From Undaria pinnatifida (lineage: Eukaryota > Sar > Phaeophyceae > Laminariales > Alariaceae), in assembly GCA_012845835.1 (NCBI GenBank), contig JABAKD010000016.1:22614573-22678572 (forward strand): a stretch of DNA of 64,000 nt. The letters run 5' to 3'. This document shows, in pieces, positions 32,451 to 43,104 of this stretch; positions within the stretch are counted from its first letter, which is position 1; each line of letters starts with the position of its first letter. The notes beneath the pieces are model-generated. The model saw only the letters and a program-made list of their open reading frames with translations, had not been told where the DNA came from and did not search any database. The position numbers and the translations under genes are program-made.

Positions 32451-33376
32451 TGTGCGACCCAGGGACAAACATGTGTGGTGACCCACACATGCAAGGCTTC
32501 CGCGGCCAGCAGATTGACTGGTCCGGTGTCGACAACAGCTGGTACTGCATCGTCTCCGATGATACCGACAGCATCAGCGTCAACGTCCGGCTAAACGCTC
32601 CTCTACGCGCGGAGTTTCCAGACCGCCAGCTCATTACCGGCCTTAGCGTCATGTCACAGGGTCATTCGCTCGTTATCGTGGCGATAAACCCGTACGATGT
32701 TCACACCGCCGGCTGCCCCCCCAGCATGTCCACATGCCTTTCCAACGGTGGCCTCCGCGCTGTTGTCGACGGCGAGGAGGTAGACAGCCTTCTCCGTTTC
32801 TCCAAAGACGAGTACGTGACGGACGGCATTGCTATGTCGGCGTCCAACCTACCTGTGGAGTGTCGGCAGTTCGGAGGGGACAAGATATGGGCTCGCATGT
32901 ACGACGAGATGCTGCACGGCAAGCGCGAATTGGCCGTGGAGGAAACGTTCGAGGACTGGATTCTGCGTTTCGACCACATGGCCGCTCCCGACTGGTGCAC
33001 GCAATACATCGCACAAAAAGACCTCGCCGATGTGCAGTCAATCTACTCGGTCATTAAGATAATGACTTCCTCTGTCACGGTGCGCCTCAATGTCGGCACT
33101 AACTTCCAAGGCAATGGGGACGTTGACTGGGATGGTCGTGTCCTTCCCGACTTGGAGTTCTGGCAGATGGACGTAGGTTTGGACGGTGTGTCTCTAGACA
33201 ACGAATCGCTCAGCGGAATTCTGGGTGAAACGGCCCGCCCGGTTTTGGACGAAAATGGACATAAAATAATGCAGGGGTATGGGGCGATCCGTGGAACTGT
33301 CGAAGACTACCGCGTGTTAAGCCCCCTCGACACTGACTTTGCGCTCTTAACCAAGAAAATGAAAAACTCCACCTGA
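32451..33376 (+). CDS. LRR-VWD protein, terminal von Willebrand factor D-like exon
   Basis: One long exon (about 308 codons) after the acceptor CTATGCAG at 32450, ending TGA at 33376. It opens CDPGTNMCGDPHMQGFRGQQ: GDPHM----GQ--D-SG is the hallmark start of a VWD domain (residues 10-25). The domain continues with WYCIVSD (31-37), ITGLSVMSQGHSLVIVAIN (62-80), paired Cys at 89, 96 and 138, VDGEEV (106-111) and the C-terminal block GILGET (256-261) ... GAIRGTVEDYRV (278-289), known from VWD/root-cap-like proteins of brown algae. VWD domains are extracellular and disulphide-bonded. With LRRs upstream, the product is probably secreted or cell-wall associated and could act in recognition or adhesion. 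No transmembrane segment or GPI signal is seen at the C-terminus (KKMKNST). The frame is fully intact, the best sign of a live gene in this window. Function is inferred. Confidence 0.85.
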
Positions 33377-35860
33377 CGGAATTATCCACGTGCACCTGTA
33401 TCCGCGCATCTGCCCAATGCGGCCAAGAATGAAACGCGCAACGCTCCGCTGTCTGCTGATAGCAGCATTTTAGGTATAACCGATTTGCCATCAGACGTCG
33501 GGGGTGGTAGCGGTTTTGGTTTCAAAAAACGCAGGTCGTGCGTTTGTGCATTCTGGAGGGCTGGGGGGCAAGGAGTAGAGCTTGGTTTGGCACATTACGT
33601 CAGATGGCTGGTGACCCACCCCCCCTTTTCCCATCTCAAGCAGTATCATGCGGTGGGGATTCTGGCGGCACGCTGTGGGATTCCTGGCGCCTGGGCCCTT
33701 CGACATCAATGGTTGTGCCCACGTCACCGATGATATATATATAGAAACACCATGAACTATGTAAGGTTAGAATAGCTGAGAGTTGAAGTTTGAGGCCTGG
33801 GATTGATTGACAGCTACAAGTTACAATGCGTAGCCGGCGCACATACAGTGACGCGTTTGTCACGTCCTCTATTTTGCAGAACAGGCTCCTACGGGTCGTG
33901 CGCGATGCTCTTCAAACCCTGGGGGACAGGATGAATACTGGCGTCGAAGGAAATGCCCGCGGGGCCGACATACATTTGGTTAATATTGCGCAATAAAGTA
34001 CTTAACGAATCCATAATGGTTGGTGAGGTTTTATGATGACTGCACTTTGCAGGCATATCAACACTGTATTCCGCACGTTGAAATCCCGGTGTTGTTGTTC
34101 TCGGTAGTTAGGTTGACGTTGTGCCTGCGCTTGGATGGCTTATCCGGTGATCCGCATTGGTCTGTTTGTGTGCTATAACCGGCGTCCACGTCCATACCGT
34201 ATTGTTGGGTATACGATGGCAGTTGCGTTCAAGTGGGGAGGTAGTTCAACCAATGTTCGAACGTTAGCAAGAGACACGAGCCTTGCGCATTTTATATCAT
34301 ACGTGTAGTTGTGACGAGGAGAACACGACACACCCTACGATTGGTAAATAATTTCCGTGTTTAGCATTTAAACCTTTTTCTAACGCCTCGGGCGATTCGG
34401 AGGCTTGCTCATCATCCACTAAAAGCACGATCGTAAGGCATGGACGTACGGCTGCCGTCTTTCGGTCATATCATACGCCATAACGTCAGAGACCCCACGC
34501 TGCAGTTATGCTGGGTATTTGTGGGCCTTGGCTGGGACCTACTCGTTCGTTTACGTCTATGATTTCATATCGTCCATAGGGTTTTGAACGCTGGGGCCCC
34601 GAACCAAAATCGTCGAAAACTTGTCTCATATTTATGCGATAACAACGGTTTGTATGCCTAAGGTGCGGGTTAGTCCATCGAGTATCTCTGTCTGTATTTA
34701 GCTCCTCAGATGGTGAGGGGCCTCTCAGGAAATGAAAACGGCGCGCCTTTATTGTGGGTTGAGTTGAACTAAGGAAACAATTTGTAGAAGTACACCTTGA
34801 GCTCTTTGTCGATATGTAGCCGGGAGTTCATATAGTGCCATTTGGCGTCTGTGTCTGCGGTCAATATCGTCTCAGTCCCGGCAAGGTCTAAACGTGCGTT
34901 ATCATGGCTTCCTGGCGGAGCCACGTCATATGCCGAACGTGTCGATGACATCCACAAATGCGGTATTTTGGTACCTTTGAAACGTCTTTGGTACCCTTGT
35001 AACGTATGCATTGGTATTGATTCGGTCACAGGAGAACCAACGGGTGTGAAAATGGGCGTTTCTGAGCGGCGAAAAGGAAAGGGGCCCTGGTAGACTCGGA
35101 GTTCGTTTGTGTATGCCGAAATACACCCCCCTACTCCCCGCGTTAAAGAATTCTAATGATGGCGCACACTTATGCCACATTGAAACGAAACATGTATTTG
35201 TTTCCAGAAAAACGAAGACCAAAATACATGGTACACCTATCATGTTTACACAAGCGACCATTGAGGGCCCAATCGTTTCGTATTAGTGGATTATCGTGCT
35301 CACGCGTGCATGTTGGCTTATTATAAAAAGGGTTAGTACACAAATGCAACTAGATGATACCCGCGCTCGTGTCATCATCTACGATTCATGTCGAGACTAA
35401 CACGACAAATGTCTGATCAGAGATCGACCAGACGTATTCACCGTGTGTACCCGCTATATGCCTCACCATCAGCCACTAGTATTTCTGCACATCATTTGAG
35501 GCAGATAGGAGCTCTCACATCAAATGTTAATTGTAACCTGTAAAGCGAAGTCAGAACGATGAGCATAAGGTATTTTCTCGATAACGCCATGAACCCATGA
35601 ACTAAAAAAACGTTCATCTGGTACCGTTATCCGCTGAACACAAGGCCTGCGCATGCTAAACAAAATCAGTCAGCGAATCCACCTCAATTAGATTAAATAC
35701 GAGCCGAACGGGCGAGTCGTCGAATGTGGGCCATGAGGGAGTCAACCAGGAAACCCACGGATGCCGACCCAGTCATTTATAATATATAGGCAACGGTGTG
35801 TCATGGGGATGACGCCACTACCACACTACTCCGCCCCACGTTCTTAGTGTGGTGGGCACT
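33377..35860. other. Downstream of LRR-VWD gene, no gene seen
   Basis: Short frames only (78-111 aa, unrecognised). A C-run and a (TA)n tract occur near 33620 and 33732. No clear AATAAA polyadenylation signal was identified close to the stop. Confidence 0.5.
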
Positions 35861-35908
35861 GGGCTTTAGCTACTGCCGCTGAAAGACATCGAGCTTCACT
35901 CTTAACTC

Positions 35909-36107
35909 GTGTTGTGCTCCTGCCGAAGAACACCTTCTCCCTTCAGTCTTTTCCTCGATCGTGATGCACGCACGCAACTTGATGCTACGCACCCCGAAAT
36001 CGATGGTGGTCATTTCAGAGGCGGGATGCACAGTTACGTGGCCGACAATCGTCAAGCGCACAAGGAGGTACAGGATGTACGGATGACCCTATTGAAAATA
36101 GATAAGG
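35909..36107 (+). pseudogene. Gypsy integrase, end of catalytic core
   Basis: The frame reads TPSPFSLFLDRDARTQLDAT then HPEIDGGHFRGGMHSYVADN and RQAHKEVQDVRMTLLKIDK. TPF-L--GRDARTP-D in this position follows the catalytic DDE domain in gypsy integrases. The frame is cut at AAG-G by the MITE and resumes at 36381. Confidence 0.8.
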
Positions 36108-36376
36108 GACCAAGGCTACGGTAGGGGGGGTACCCCCATTTTCACTGGTGTGTTTGAGCCACTCGCACGAGTAGCTCTGTACCCTACGGATGAAGATGGT
36201 TTAGGCACTTGATTTGGCGCAGCTTAGATCACCTTTGCATTGCGGATTGATTTCGTCAACGTAAAACATAAAGAAAACATAAGATTGCATAGGAACAAAG
36301 GGGTTACTCGCGCGAGTGACCCCTAGCCACTGAAATAAAAGGCCCAAAAGGGGACCCCCCTACCGTAGCCTGGGTC
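36108..36376. mobile_element. 269-bp MITE with TIRs and AAGG target duplication
   Basis: The left end GACCAAGGCTACGGTAGGGG and the reverse complement of the right end GACCCAGGCTACGGTAGGGG differ at one position. Just inside, CACTGG...GAGCCACTCGCACGAGT and its inverted partner GGGGTCACTCGCGCGAGTAA form subterminal repeats around the palindrome ACTCGCGCGAGT. The insert is flanked by AAGG at 36104-36107 and at 36377-36380. Removing the insert with one AAGG restores the integrase frame exactly (...AAG GAC AGA CAT..., K-D-R-H), which fixes both boundaries. Non-autonomous. The mobilising transposase is unknown. Confidence 0.93.
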
Positions 36377-36380
36377 AAGG

Positions 36381-36655
36381 ACAGACATAAACGTCGTGAG
36401 AGTCTGAAAGCTGAAATCAGTCAGACCTCGGTGGGAACCCGTGTTGTTGTCGGAGACAAGGTGCTGGTGAAGGAGGCGGAGCCTGTTATAGCAAGGGAGG
36501 AGATAGATCATGAACCAGCCCACGAGAACTGGAACGGACCTTGGGAGGTGACTGAAGTTGTCTCACCAGGATTCCGATACATCGTCAGGATGAATGGGCG
36601 AGGGATTCGCCGACAACGGGCGTCAGCAGCGAAAACCAAGTTGTTCCACTGACGT
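36381..36655 (+). pseudogene. Gypsy integrase C-terminal GPY/F domain
   Basis: The frame reads DRHKRRESLKAEISQTSVGT, RVVVGDKVLVKEAEP, ENWNGPWEVTEVVSPGFRYI and ends RRQRASAAKTKLFH with a stop. GD-V-V------K----W-GP--V--V------Y-V--GR--R---A---K-FH is the GPY/F module that follows the core in Ty3/gypsy integrases and helps DNA binding. The stop may be original to this element or a later mutation, since related sequence continues downstream. Confidence 0.85.
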
Positions 36656-36798
36656 CCGGACGACCTCAGTCACGACTTCGAAAACGAATTCGCTCACCTG
36701 GCATGGGTAGTTGACCTCGGACTTGTGGAGCCATCGACCGTAACGTCGCCTATGTATACGCTATTAGACAGAAAGGCTGTGATGGGTCAGGACAACGT

Positions 36799-37137
36799 TT
36801 GAAAGTGTCGATCAAGGGACGGTTCGTGGATGGCACAGAGTCGCAGTGGCTGTCCGAAGGGGAGGCACGAGACAAAGTCATCCATTCACAGCTGAACGTT
36901 TTCCATGTGATGTGGGAAACGTATAACGGAGCGGAGTGCCATGCGTGGCCGACTTCGACGCAAACGTGCAAGAAAAGGGATGAGATCGACCTCGAGCAAG
37001 CGTTGGAACAACACCCCGTGGGCACCGTGATCTGGAGGAAATTCGCAGACGCTAAAGGCACCAAGAAGCGTCACCTTTCAAAGATCTTCAACTACAAGTC
37101 ACCGTACTGGCGGTCTCGGTACGCAGACGGAGATTGA
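36799..37137 (+). pseudogene. 3' tail of gypsy polyprotein
   Basis: The frame reads GRFVDGTESQWLSEGEARDK, QLNVFHVMWETYNGAECHAW and HPVGTVIWRKFADAKGTKKR, then HLSKIFNYKSPYWRSRYADG-D and a TGA where relatives have Trp (DWEE). I recognise this as the conserved tail of stramenopile gypsy elements, where V-W--F-D-KG--KR-LGKI-DY-SPYWR--Y-DGDWEE recurs. Frame changes and the nonsense codon mark decay. Confidence 0.65.
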
Positions 37138-37165
37138 GAGGAGGTCAACAAATGTAAGATCCTGG

Positions 37166-38270
37166 AAGCTAGAAGGACCGGGTATACGCAATCCGGTCCC
37201 CGTTAAAACGAGGATGGTGGAGTGGAGGTTGATGGAGAATGGGAGAAGACGTCAGCCGAAGATCCACTAGCGAGTATGATGAAGGCCTCGGCCTACCCAT
37301 GTTACAGGCAAAAGCCGGGAAGTGGTGGATAAGAGGCTTCCAGCTGGAGCCCTTGATGAGAAGTACAAGCAATTGCCAAGTCCAGCAGTACCAATCTGGG
37401 AGCTAATGCGGAATAGCGCGAAGCCCGGGGTCCCTACCCCCGAAAAGACGCCTATCCATGAAAATGGTAGACGCCACTCATTCGAGCCTCATGGTAATCG
37501 AAACACGACAAATCGTGGCCAAAGGCCCTCACTCGTACTCCAGTGTTTCCACAGCACAGTTAGCACGGTATTCCTATAAAAAAGGGCTGGGGGGGTGTTG
37601 CAGCGGATTGACATGGTGTCACGTAAAAAGAGTAGCGGAATACTACCTAGGTCTGAACAACCTCAGTCAGTCTAGAAAGCGTATCGCTCACGGTCTCAGG
37701 CTAAATACACACGAAGCCAAACAAGAGAAAACGGAACCTGAACTTGATCTGACAAACACGTGAGTGACTGCGAACCGAGCCTGAGTACAGCGATCGTTAC
37801 GCTCAGGTATTACTGGAGGTTTAAGTCGGAGATCGGATATATAGCACTAGAGCTTAAAAGAGGACTGCGTGAGACAAGACTGGAGTTTGCAGCAAGATGT
37901 TGTAACAAGCTGACGCGAGAAATCATCCTGAAGGCATACACGGAGACAACGAACTAGAAGCGGTGAGAGACTGGGGACAAAGAGTTGAAGACCTGGGTGT
38001 GTGTGTCAAAAACAGCAGTCATGTTTCTTTACAATTATACAAGAAATTGTTCGTTCGGTACACCGAAAGAGGGGGTTGGTTGCCTTGCATTGGCCGCAGA
38101 CACTTAGATGCTTACTTCGAACAACATGGATCGAGGCCAAAACGAGATGGCATGTTGCTGGTAGCGACGCGGCGAATGCATCATGCATGCAATGTGGACG
38201 AAAAGTTGTTATGCCTCAATGTTACAAATAGGTCGATCGATAGGCGATGTATTCATGCACGCACAGAAAG
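37166..38270. other. Unassigned sequence downstream of gypsy fragment
   Basis: Might include a decayed 3' LTR or another element. Several overlapping plus frames (37458-37763, 37760-37957, 37963-38283, 38001-38231) look mildly protein-like, for example GLRETRLEFAARCCNKLTRE and ASCMQCGRKVVMPQC, but I do not recognise them. Confidence 0.4.
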
Positions 38271-38273
38271 TAG

Positions 38274-38345
38274 CATTCCCTGATGGTCCAACTGTTAGGA
38301 TATACGACATTCGATATTAATAGGCCCGGGTTCAATACCGGCTAG
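38274..38345 (+). repeat. tRNA-Glu-like pseudogene or SINE head
   Basis: TGATGGTCCAACTGTTAGGA at 38281 resembles the D-arm/A-box part of tRNA-Glu (TGGTCTAGT-GGTTAGGATA) and GGTTCAATACC at 38329-38339 matches the B box, about 45 bases apart. The acceptor stem does not pair, so it is not a working tRNA. It sits about 110 bp before a family B repeat copy. Confidence 0.55.
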
Positions 38346-38456
38346 AAAGCCATATTTCGGGGAGGAACCCAGCGCCCTCCACAAATTTGCTACATTTGCC
38401 GCCACTTCTTACGTGTGAGGCGCTGAAAAAAGCTAGACTCATATCATAAACAATGA

Positions 38457-39210
38457 AAATACACTCCAGCTGTGAGATCGAAGATTTCGTCGAAACTCAT
38501 CTTTGCAAGCTGTGTGCGATACTCCGATCGCGCGTATTACGAGTTTCGTGTCCTCATGAAGGATATAGGTCGGCGACTCCCCTTACAACTACAGTGTAGC
38601 TATCAGGGTCAACAGGGTGATGTTATTCAGTCTGTGCACGGAAACTATAAAACCCGCTTCTGAGGGGGCCAAATTCTGACAGCTGTGGAGGGAAATATAT
38701 CCGTTTATCAAGTAAATCCTGTGAGTCGAACAACCGGTGAGGGGGGGGCGGCGTTTTAAAGGACGTGGGGGCCTGGGTTTGATCAAAAGCGAGCGGAGTT
38801 GGAGGGGGGGTGGGGGGGGGGCAGACGGTCGGGCAATTTGTGCGTGGAAGCTATAAATCCTTTTAAGGGCATAAATTTGACGGTTTTAGGAAAGAAAAAA
38901 AAAAAGAAAATGCACCAGCTTATCATAGGAGGGGGGTTGGGGCGGGGGTGGGGCGTGTGGGGCAGCTCAATCTGTGCGTGGAAATTATACGTTATTTTGA
39001 GGCGATTATTGCGACAGTTTTGAAAGAATGCACCAGTGTATCATGTACATCCTGACGGTTTTCGGAAGAATGCATCAGTTTATCATGTATATCCTCGTGT
39101 AAGTCGTACAATCAATTGTTAGAGAGAGGGCGGAGTGTTCGAGGGGGTGGGGTGGGGGGGTTAGGGAGGTGGGGTGTGTGGGTGGGGAGGAGGGGGGGGG
39201 GGGTGGTTCA
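38457..39210 (-). mobile_element. Dispersed repeat family B, copy 4
   Basis: Starts ACACTCCAGCTGTGAGATCG and keeps the family order (AAGCTGTGTGCGATACTCCG, GCGCGTATTACG, GTCGGCGACTCCCC, GTCAACAGGGTGATG, GTGAGTCGAACAACCGGTGA, GTGGGGGCCTGGGTTTGATC). G-run expansions fill its right part. The minus strand has a B-box-like TTGTTCGACTC. Confidence 0.75.
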
Positions 39211-40530
39211 AGCATATTTAGTCTTACCTGGTCGCTTCTTGATTCCAACAAGCGGACGGATTTGTCGTGCGGGACGGATTACGAGCGTGCAGATAGCGCT
39301 TCAGGTGCCGCAGGTGCAAGCGTTGCGTGCCTCTTATTCACTCTCAGCACTCAGTTCACATGTTCACAGTGCTCAAGTTCACCGGTTCACAGTTTTAATG
39401 TTATTGTGCTTCCCAAGTGATCGACGTACCCCAGCTCTCCATCTAAGCCTACGCTCGTTGGTCGATCCCCTCCTATGCTATCCAGTCGAGGTCCTGCAAC
39501 TCCGGTTCGTTTACATACTGCACCTCCGGTTCGTTTATAAAAAATATTGAAGAATGCCTCTTGCTCGTCATGACAGTAGTGTCCTTCATGAAGCTGTCCA
39601 TACACGTAGCGTACTAGCCTATGCTACAGGGGAGATCTCGAGGTAAAGTTAACGTTACGTGTTATTGACCTTTGTTTTACGGCAGGAGGTAGTGCGCTTT
39701 GATAGTGGTGGTTCGGTGATACGGGGTATAAGGCATACACTATAGGTAGAGGAACAGGTGGTACATTTCACAATGCCGTTCCCATAGCCAGTCACAAATA
39801 TGCACGTGAGTACGTTGATTTATGCATGAGTCCCTGCACTCGCCGCTGATCCATGAACTGTATGAGTTGGTTAAAGAGGTACTGGCTTACTTTCGCTTGC
39901 GCCACAGCGTTTGTGGGCATGGACAAAGGTGCCATTTGTTTCTTTTTATTTCTCGGGGTGGACACTGGTTTTACTAGCTGCCCATTGGATCGGACTTATG
40001 CTGTCTTGCGGTATTCACATGGGGTACGCGTGGCGAAAGGGTTATTGATATTTTCAGTAGGAGAGTACGTGTGACTTGCTTTGATAGAATATCGTCTAGC
40101 GTACAATGTTCATTCCATAACATGTACATGGAGTTTAGATAACGTTGAATGCTAGGCACGGTCTCCGCTATCGAGTCGACGTTCTCGGCGCCTACTCTCG
40201 ACTGTCGGCGTTTTGAATGGTTGCATATAACCCGAATGATAGACGAGGACATTGGCTACTCTTAGATAACACGCGCAAAAGAATTGGGCACAGTTGTCAT
40301 GTGCCTTTTATGTTGGAGGGTCGGTGCATTTGTCGTTGCCGGTGTCGAATCGCACTACAGAGGCTTGTGTTGCATGTGTCATTATAGCGTCAAGCGTGGG
40401 AAAGCACGATTTAGCTTGAATTTGATGGCGTGCAATATTCAACTGCATGTACATGTGTAATCATAGGGTTCGAACACCGCGTTGTTTACGCGGCATCGTA
40501 TAGTCTACGCAGCGAATATTTCAAAGATTA
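39211..40530. other. Intergenic, no gene seen
   Basis: Only short unrecognised frames. The 144-aa frame at 39116-39550 runs through the G-rich repeat and is not credible. Confidence 0.5.
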
Positions 40531-40532
40531 TT

Positions 40533-40592
40533 ATACACTCCAGCTGTGAGATCGATTTTCTTGTCGAAAATTATCTTTGCAAGCTAAAGATA
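40533..40592 (-). mobile_element. Dispersed repeat family B, truncated copy 5
   Basis: ACACTCCAGCTGTGAGATCG followed by TTGTCGAAA-T-ATCTTTGCAAGCT is the left end of family B. The similarity stops after about 60 bp. Confidence 0.7.
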
Positions 40593-40918
40593 TCGACTAG
40601 TGACACGTTGTGTGGAAATCGTCCGAGTACGCGTTTTTGTGTGGTTTTTGCGTGTGTGTGCAACTCTGTTCGTGGCGGGTTATTGCTGAAGCATTAGTCT
40701 ATCTCGATCGAAAATGAGCAACCTTCGTCTGGCACATTTTGCGTTGTGTTGCATTTTCTGCGAACATGAGTTGTTTAGAAACTCAGCGAAAGCGGCTGCA
40801 CTCCCATGGTCTTACCTAATCTCCCATAAGGGTTGGCCAAACATTTTTATTTTATTTTATTTTTCAACCAAACATCTACATCTCCATAAAGTACGTCCAA
40901 TAAGGGTCCCCAGATAGA

Positions 40919-41149
40919 TTGGCCAATCAGAAGCCTATCTGTGCATTTTCGACTAATCAAAAGAGTAGGGCGTGGGACAGGTGCGGCGCGATTAGCTGTG
41001 AGCTTGCTGCCTGTCTGTGTTTTGTTGCGGGTTGCTGGGTCTATGCGACAGTTTACGGCAAACTGACGCTGCTATGCGGGCGAAGCCAGTGGCTGCCGCC
41101 GAGCTGGTACTTGTCTCGCGTGGGGCCCGAATCGCCGTTGTTGCCATAG
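40919..41149 (+). CDS. IR-A first ORF (right copy), unknown
   Basis: 76-aa frame starting MANQKPICAFSTNQ with a Cys-rich hydrophobic stretch (SCELAACLCFVAGCWVYATV) then LLCGRSQWLPPSW. The left copy has a frame from the same DNA with a similar hydrophobic centre but shifted. Could be a small membrane protein or chance. Low confidence. Confidence 0.3.
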   Translation: MANQKPICAFSTNQKSRAWDRCGAISCELAACLCFVAGCWVYATVYGKLTLLCGRSQWLPPSWYLSRVGPESPLLP

Positions 41150-41159
41150 GGTATGCCTA

Positions 41160-41440
41160 GTGGAAGGCCAAAGGGGTCGAAATGCGCATCTAAGTCGCAG
41201 CGATCTGGCCCGGAAAGCCGTCTGGAGAAGGAACGCAAGGTGGCCGGGGCAAGCAGCACCTGAGCTCGTTGAGAGAGGTTGGAGATATCGGTGGATCTGC
41301 ACAGGAAAGCTTTTCAGCAGAGAGGGGGGGGGTCATCACGTGGTGCAACTTCCGCAGGAGGAGGAGGTCATGATAGCGCTGGTGGTACATCCAGCGATGG
41401 GAGTGACCATGGTGCAGGTGGATCGACCGGTGCTGCTGTT
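41160..41440 (+). CDS. IR-A second ORF, interrupted by the nested insertion
   Basis: The frame opens MEGQRGRNAHLSRSDLARKA and passes WRYRWICTGKLFSREGGGHH. An overlapping frame holds the Gly/Ser-rich block conserved with the left copy (GGGGHDSAGGTSSDGSDHG). It is broken at about 41440 by the insertion. The continuation after it, VVEVDAVRLLPGFAVGFYRC then LLVGDCLPIEQQPPS, is at 42893-43078. Function unknown. Confidence 0.35.
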
Positions 41441-41442
41441 GT

Positions 41443-42892
41443 GTGTGTGTGTGTTCTTCCGTTCTTCTACTCGTCGACATCCAGCACACCCAGTGTCCGT
41501 ACTGATTCTTCACCCTAGAAAGATCAGCTCTGTGGTCACAAGCTACGACACAGAGATAATGCATCGTAATGCATTCGACAACGCAATGTCATGCCGTAGT
41601 ACTGGGTACGACAGGCACAACATACATACGTCAGCAACAGAAATACATTGGAAGAGAGAAAACGAAATAAACAAAAACAAAAACAAAAACAAGAACAAGA
41701 TAATAATAAGAAAACAAATAAAAAAAATAAATAAAAATAAAACAAAAATGAAACAAACAAAATGAAGGGGAAATCGAGGAAACAACCCAACCGGAAAGGA
41801 GAGCCAAAGCTCGGAAAAGAAACATGATAAAATAAAATAAAATAAAGTAAAGTAAAACCAAAATAAGATAATCCGAACACGAGCCAAAAACATGGACACG
41901 CAAGGAGGGAACAAAGGGGAAAAGAATACCCCAGAAATAGAAGAAAAGTGCTACGTACCTACTAGTCGGCCTGGTACCTTGCTACCCTGTCTGCCATCTC
42001 CTTCCTGCCTTCGTCCACCGCGGTCTCCCTTCTATTCCTCCTGTTGCCCCCCCTGCCCCCACTCCCTTGGACGGCTTTCCTTCTACTCCTCCTGTTTCTC
42101 CCCCTCCCCCCTTTGTGTTCTTCTCATTAAACCAAAATACCTTGTAAGAGAGAGAAACAACAAAAGAAACCAAGACAAAACAAACAAATAAATAAATAAA
42201 TTAAAAGGGGAGCCAAAGCTCGGGAGATAGAAAAATACCCCGGAAAAAAGGAAACAAGTAAAAGAAGGAAGACTGGGAGGGCTAAATAAAACAGGCTCGT
42301 CACCTACCCACCATGCAAGACTCCCTTCATAAGGATAAGAAGGGAAAAAAAAAAAGAAAAAAAATAAAAAGAAAGGAAATAAATAAATTCACGGAAAAAT
42401 CAAAGTACCAAGACATCACATTCCGAGCAGCCGCAGCAGTTGGCGGTACGAGTGGCATAGATAGAAAGGTTCCACCTACTAGTCGGCCTGGTACCTTGCT
42501 ACCCTGTCTGCGGTCTCCTTCCTACTTTCATCTACCGCGGTTTCCCTTCTACTCCTCCTGTCCCCCCCCCTGCCCCCATACCCTTGTGCGGTGTTCCTTC
42601 TACCCCTCCTGCTGCCCCCCCTCCCCCCGTTCCCTTCGACACCACCCACGGCGGATGCGCGGCGCTGTCTACACAGCTTTGCCTCATCCTCGTGCCACCT
42701 GCCCATGAACCGCTCAGCTGCTTCGAGGACCCCCCGGTACCACTTGCCCGCCTTTTTTGCTGCAGTGGGCCACAGCGCGGTCCCAACTCCAAAAACTAAG
42801 AGGGAGTGTTCCGTTGATCCCTCGTTGGCTTTGAACACCCTAAGGTCCTCAGCTATGGCTCTAGGCCAAGTCTTGAGTTGTCCTCCTGGTTT
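41443..42892. mobile_element. 1.45-kb insertion inside IR-A right copy
   Basis: The left IR-A copy reads straight through GTGCTGCTGTTTGTTGTTG to TCGAAGTTGATG (5881-5915, complement). Here GTGCTGCTGTTG and TTGTTGTCGAAGTTGATG are separated by 1.45 kb. TGTTGT on both sides is a candidate target duplication. The insert is A-rich on one side (AACAAA and AATAA tracts, 41660-41870) and holds two direct repeats of about 180 bp (41960-42120 and 42475-42630) sharing ACTAGTCGGCCTGGTACCTT. No transposase found. Long Phe-rich minus frames are low-complexity artefacts. Confidence 0.7.
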
Positions 42893-43104
42893 GTTGTCGA
42901 AGTTGATGCGGTGAGACTATTGCCTGGCTTTGCAGTAGGATTCTACCGCTGTCTGCTGGTGGGTGACTGTCTGCCTATTGAGCAGCAGCCTCCCAGCAAC
43001 AAGAATTTAGCTCGTACCCACCAGAACAGCAGTACCACGATCAGGTCTAATTCTTCACGGTACCTGGTACCCGAGTAACGTATTTCTGCGGGATACCTGT
43101 CATA

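Larger units (their letters stand above)
35880..37165 (+). mobile_element. Ty3/gypsy retrotransposon, 3' pol fragment
   Basis: Contains the end of the integrase core, the GPY/F-type C-terminal domain and a conserved 3' tail of a Ty3/gypsy polyprotein, interrupted by a MITE at 36108-36376. Gag, protease, reverse transcriptase, RNase H and LTRs are not found, so this is a truncated, inactive copy. Confidence 0.85.

Noticed and set aside
39116-39550. 144-aa plus ORF
   Set aside because: Begins in G-rich low-complexity DNA; composition follows the repeat, no domain.
41536-41914. Phe/Leu-rich minus ORFs of 90-124 aa, looking like membrane proteins
   Set aside because: Arise from AACAAA/AATAA A-rich tracts read on the opposite strand; no conserved motif.
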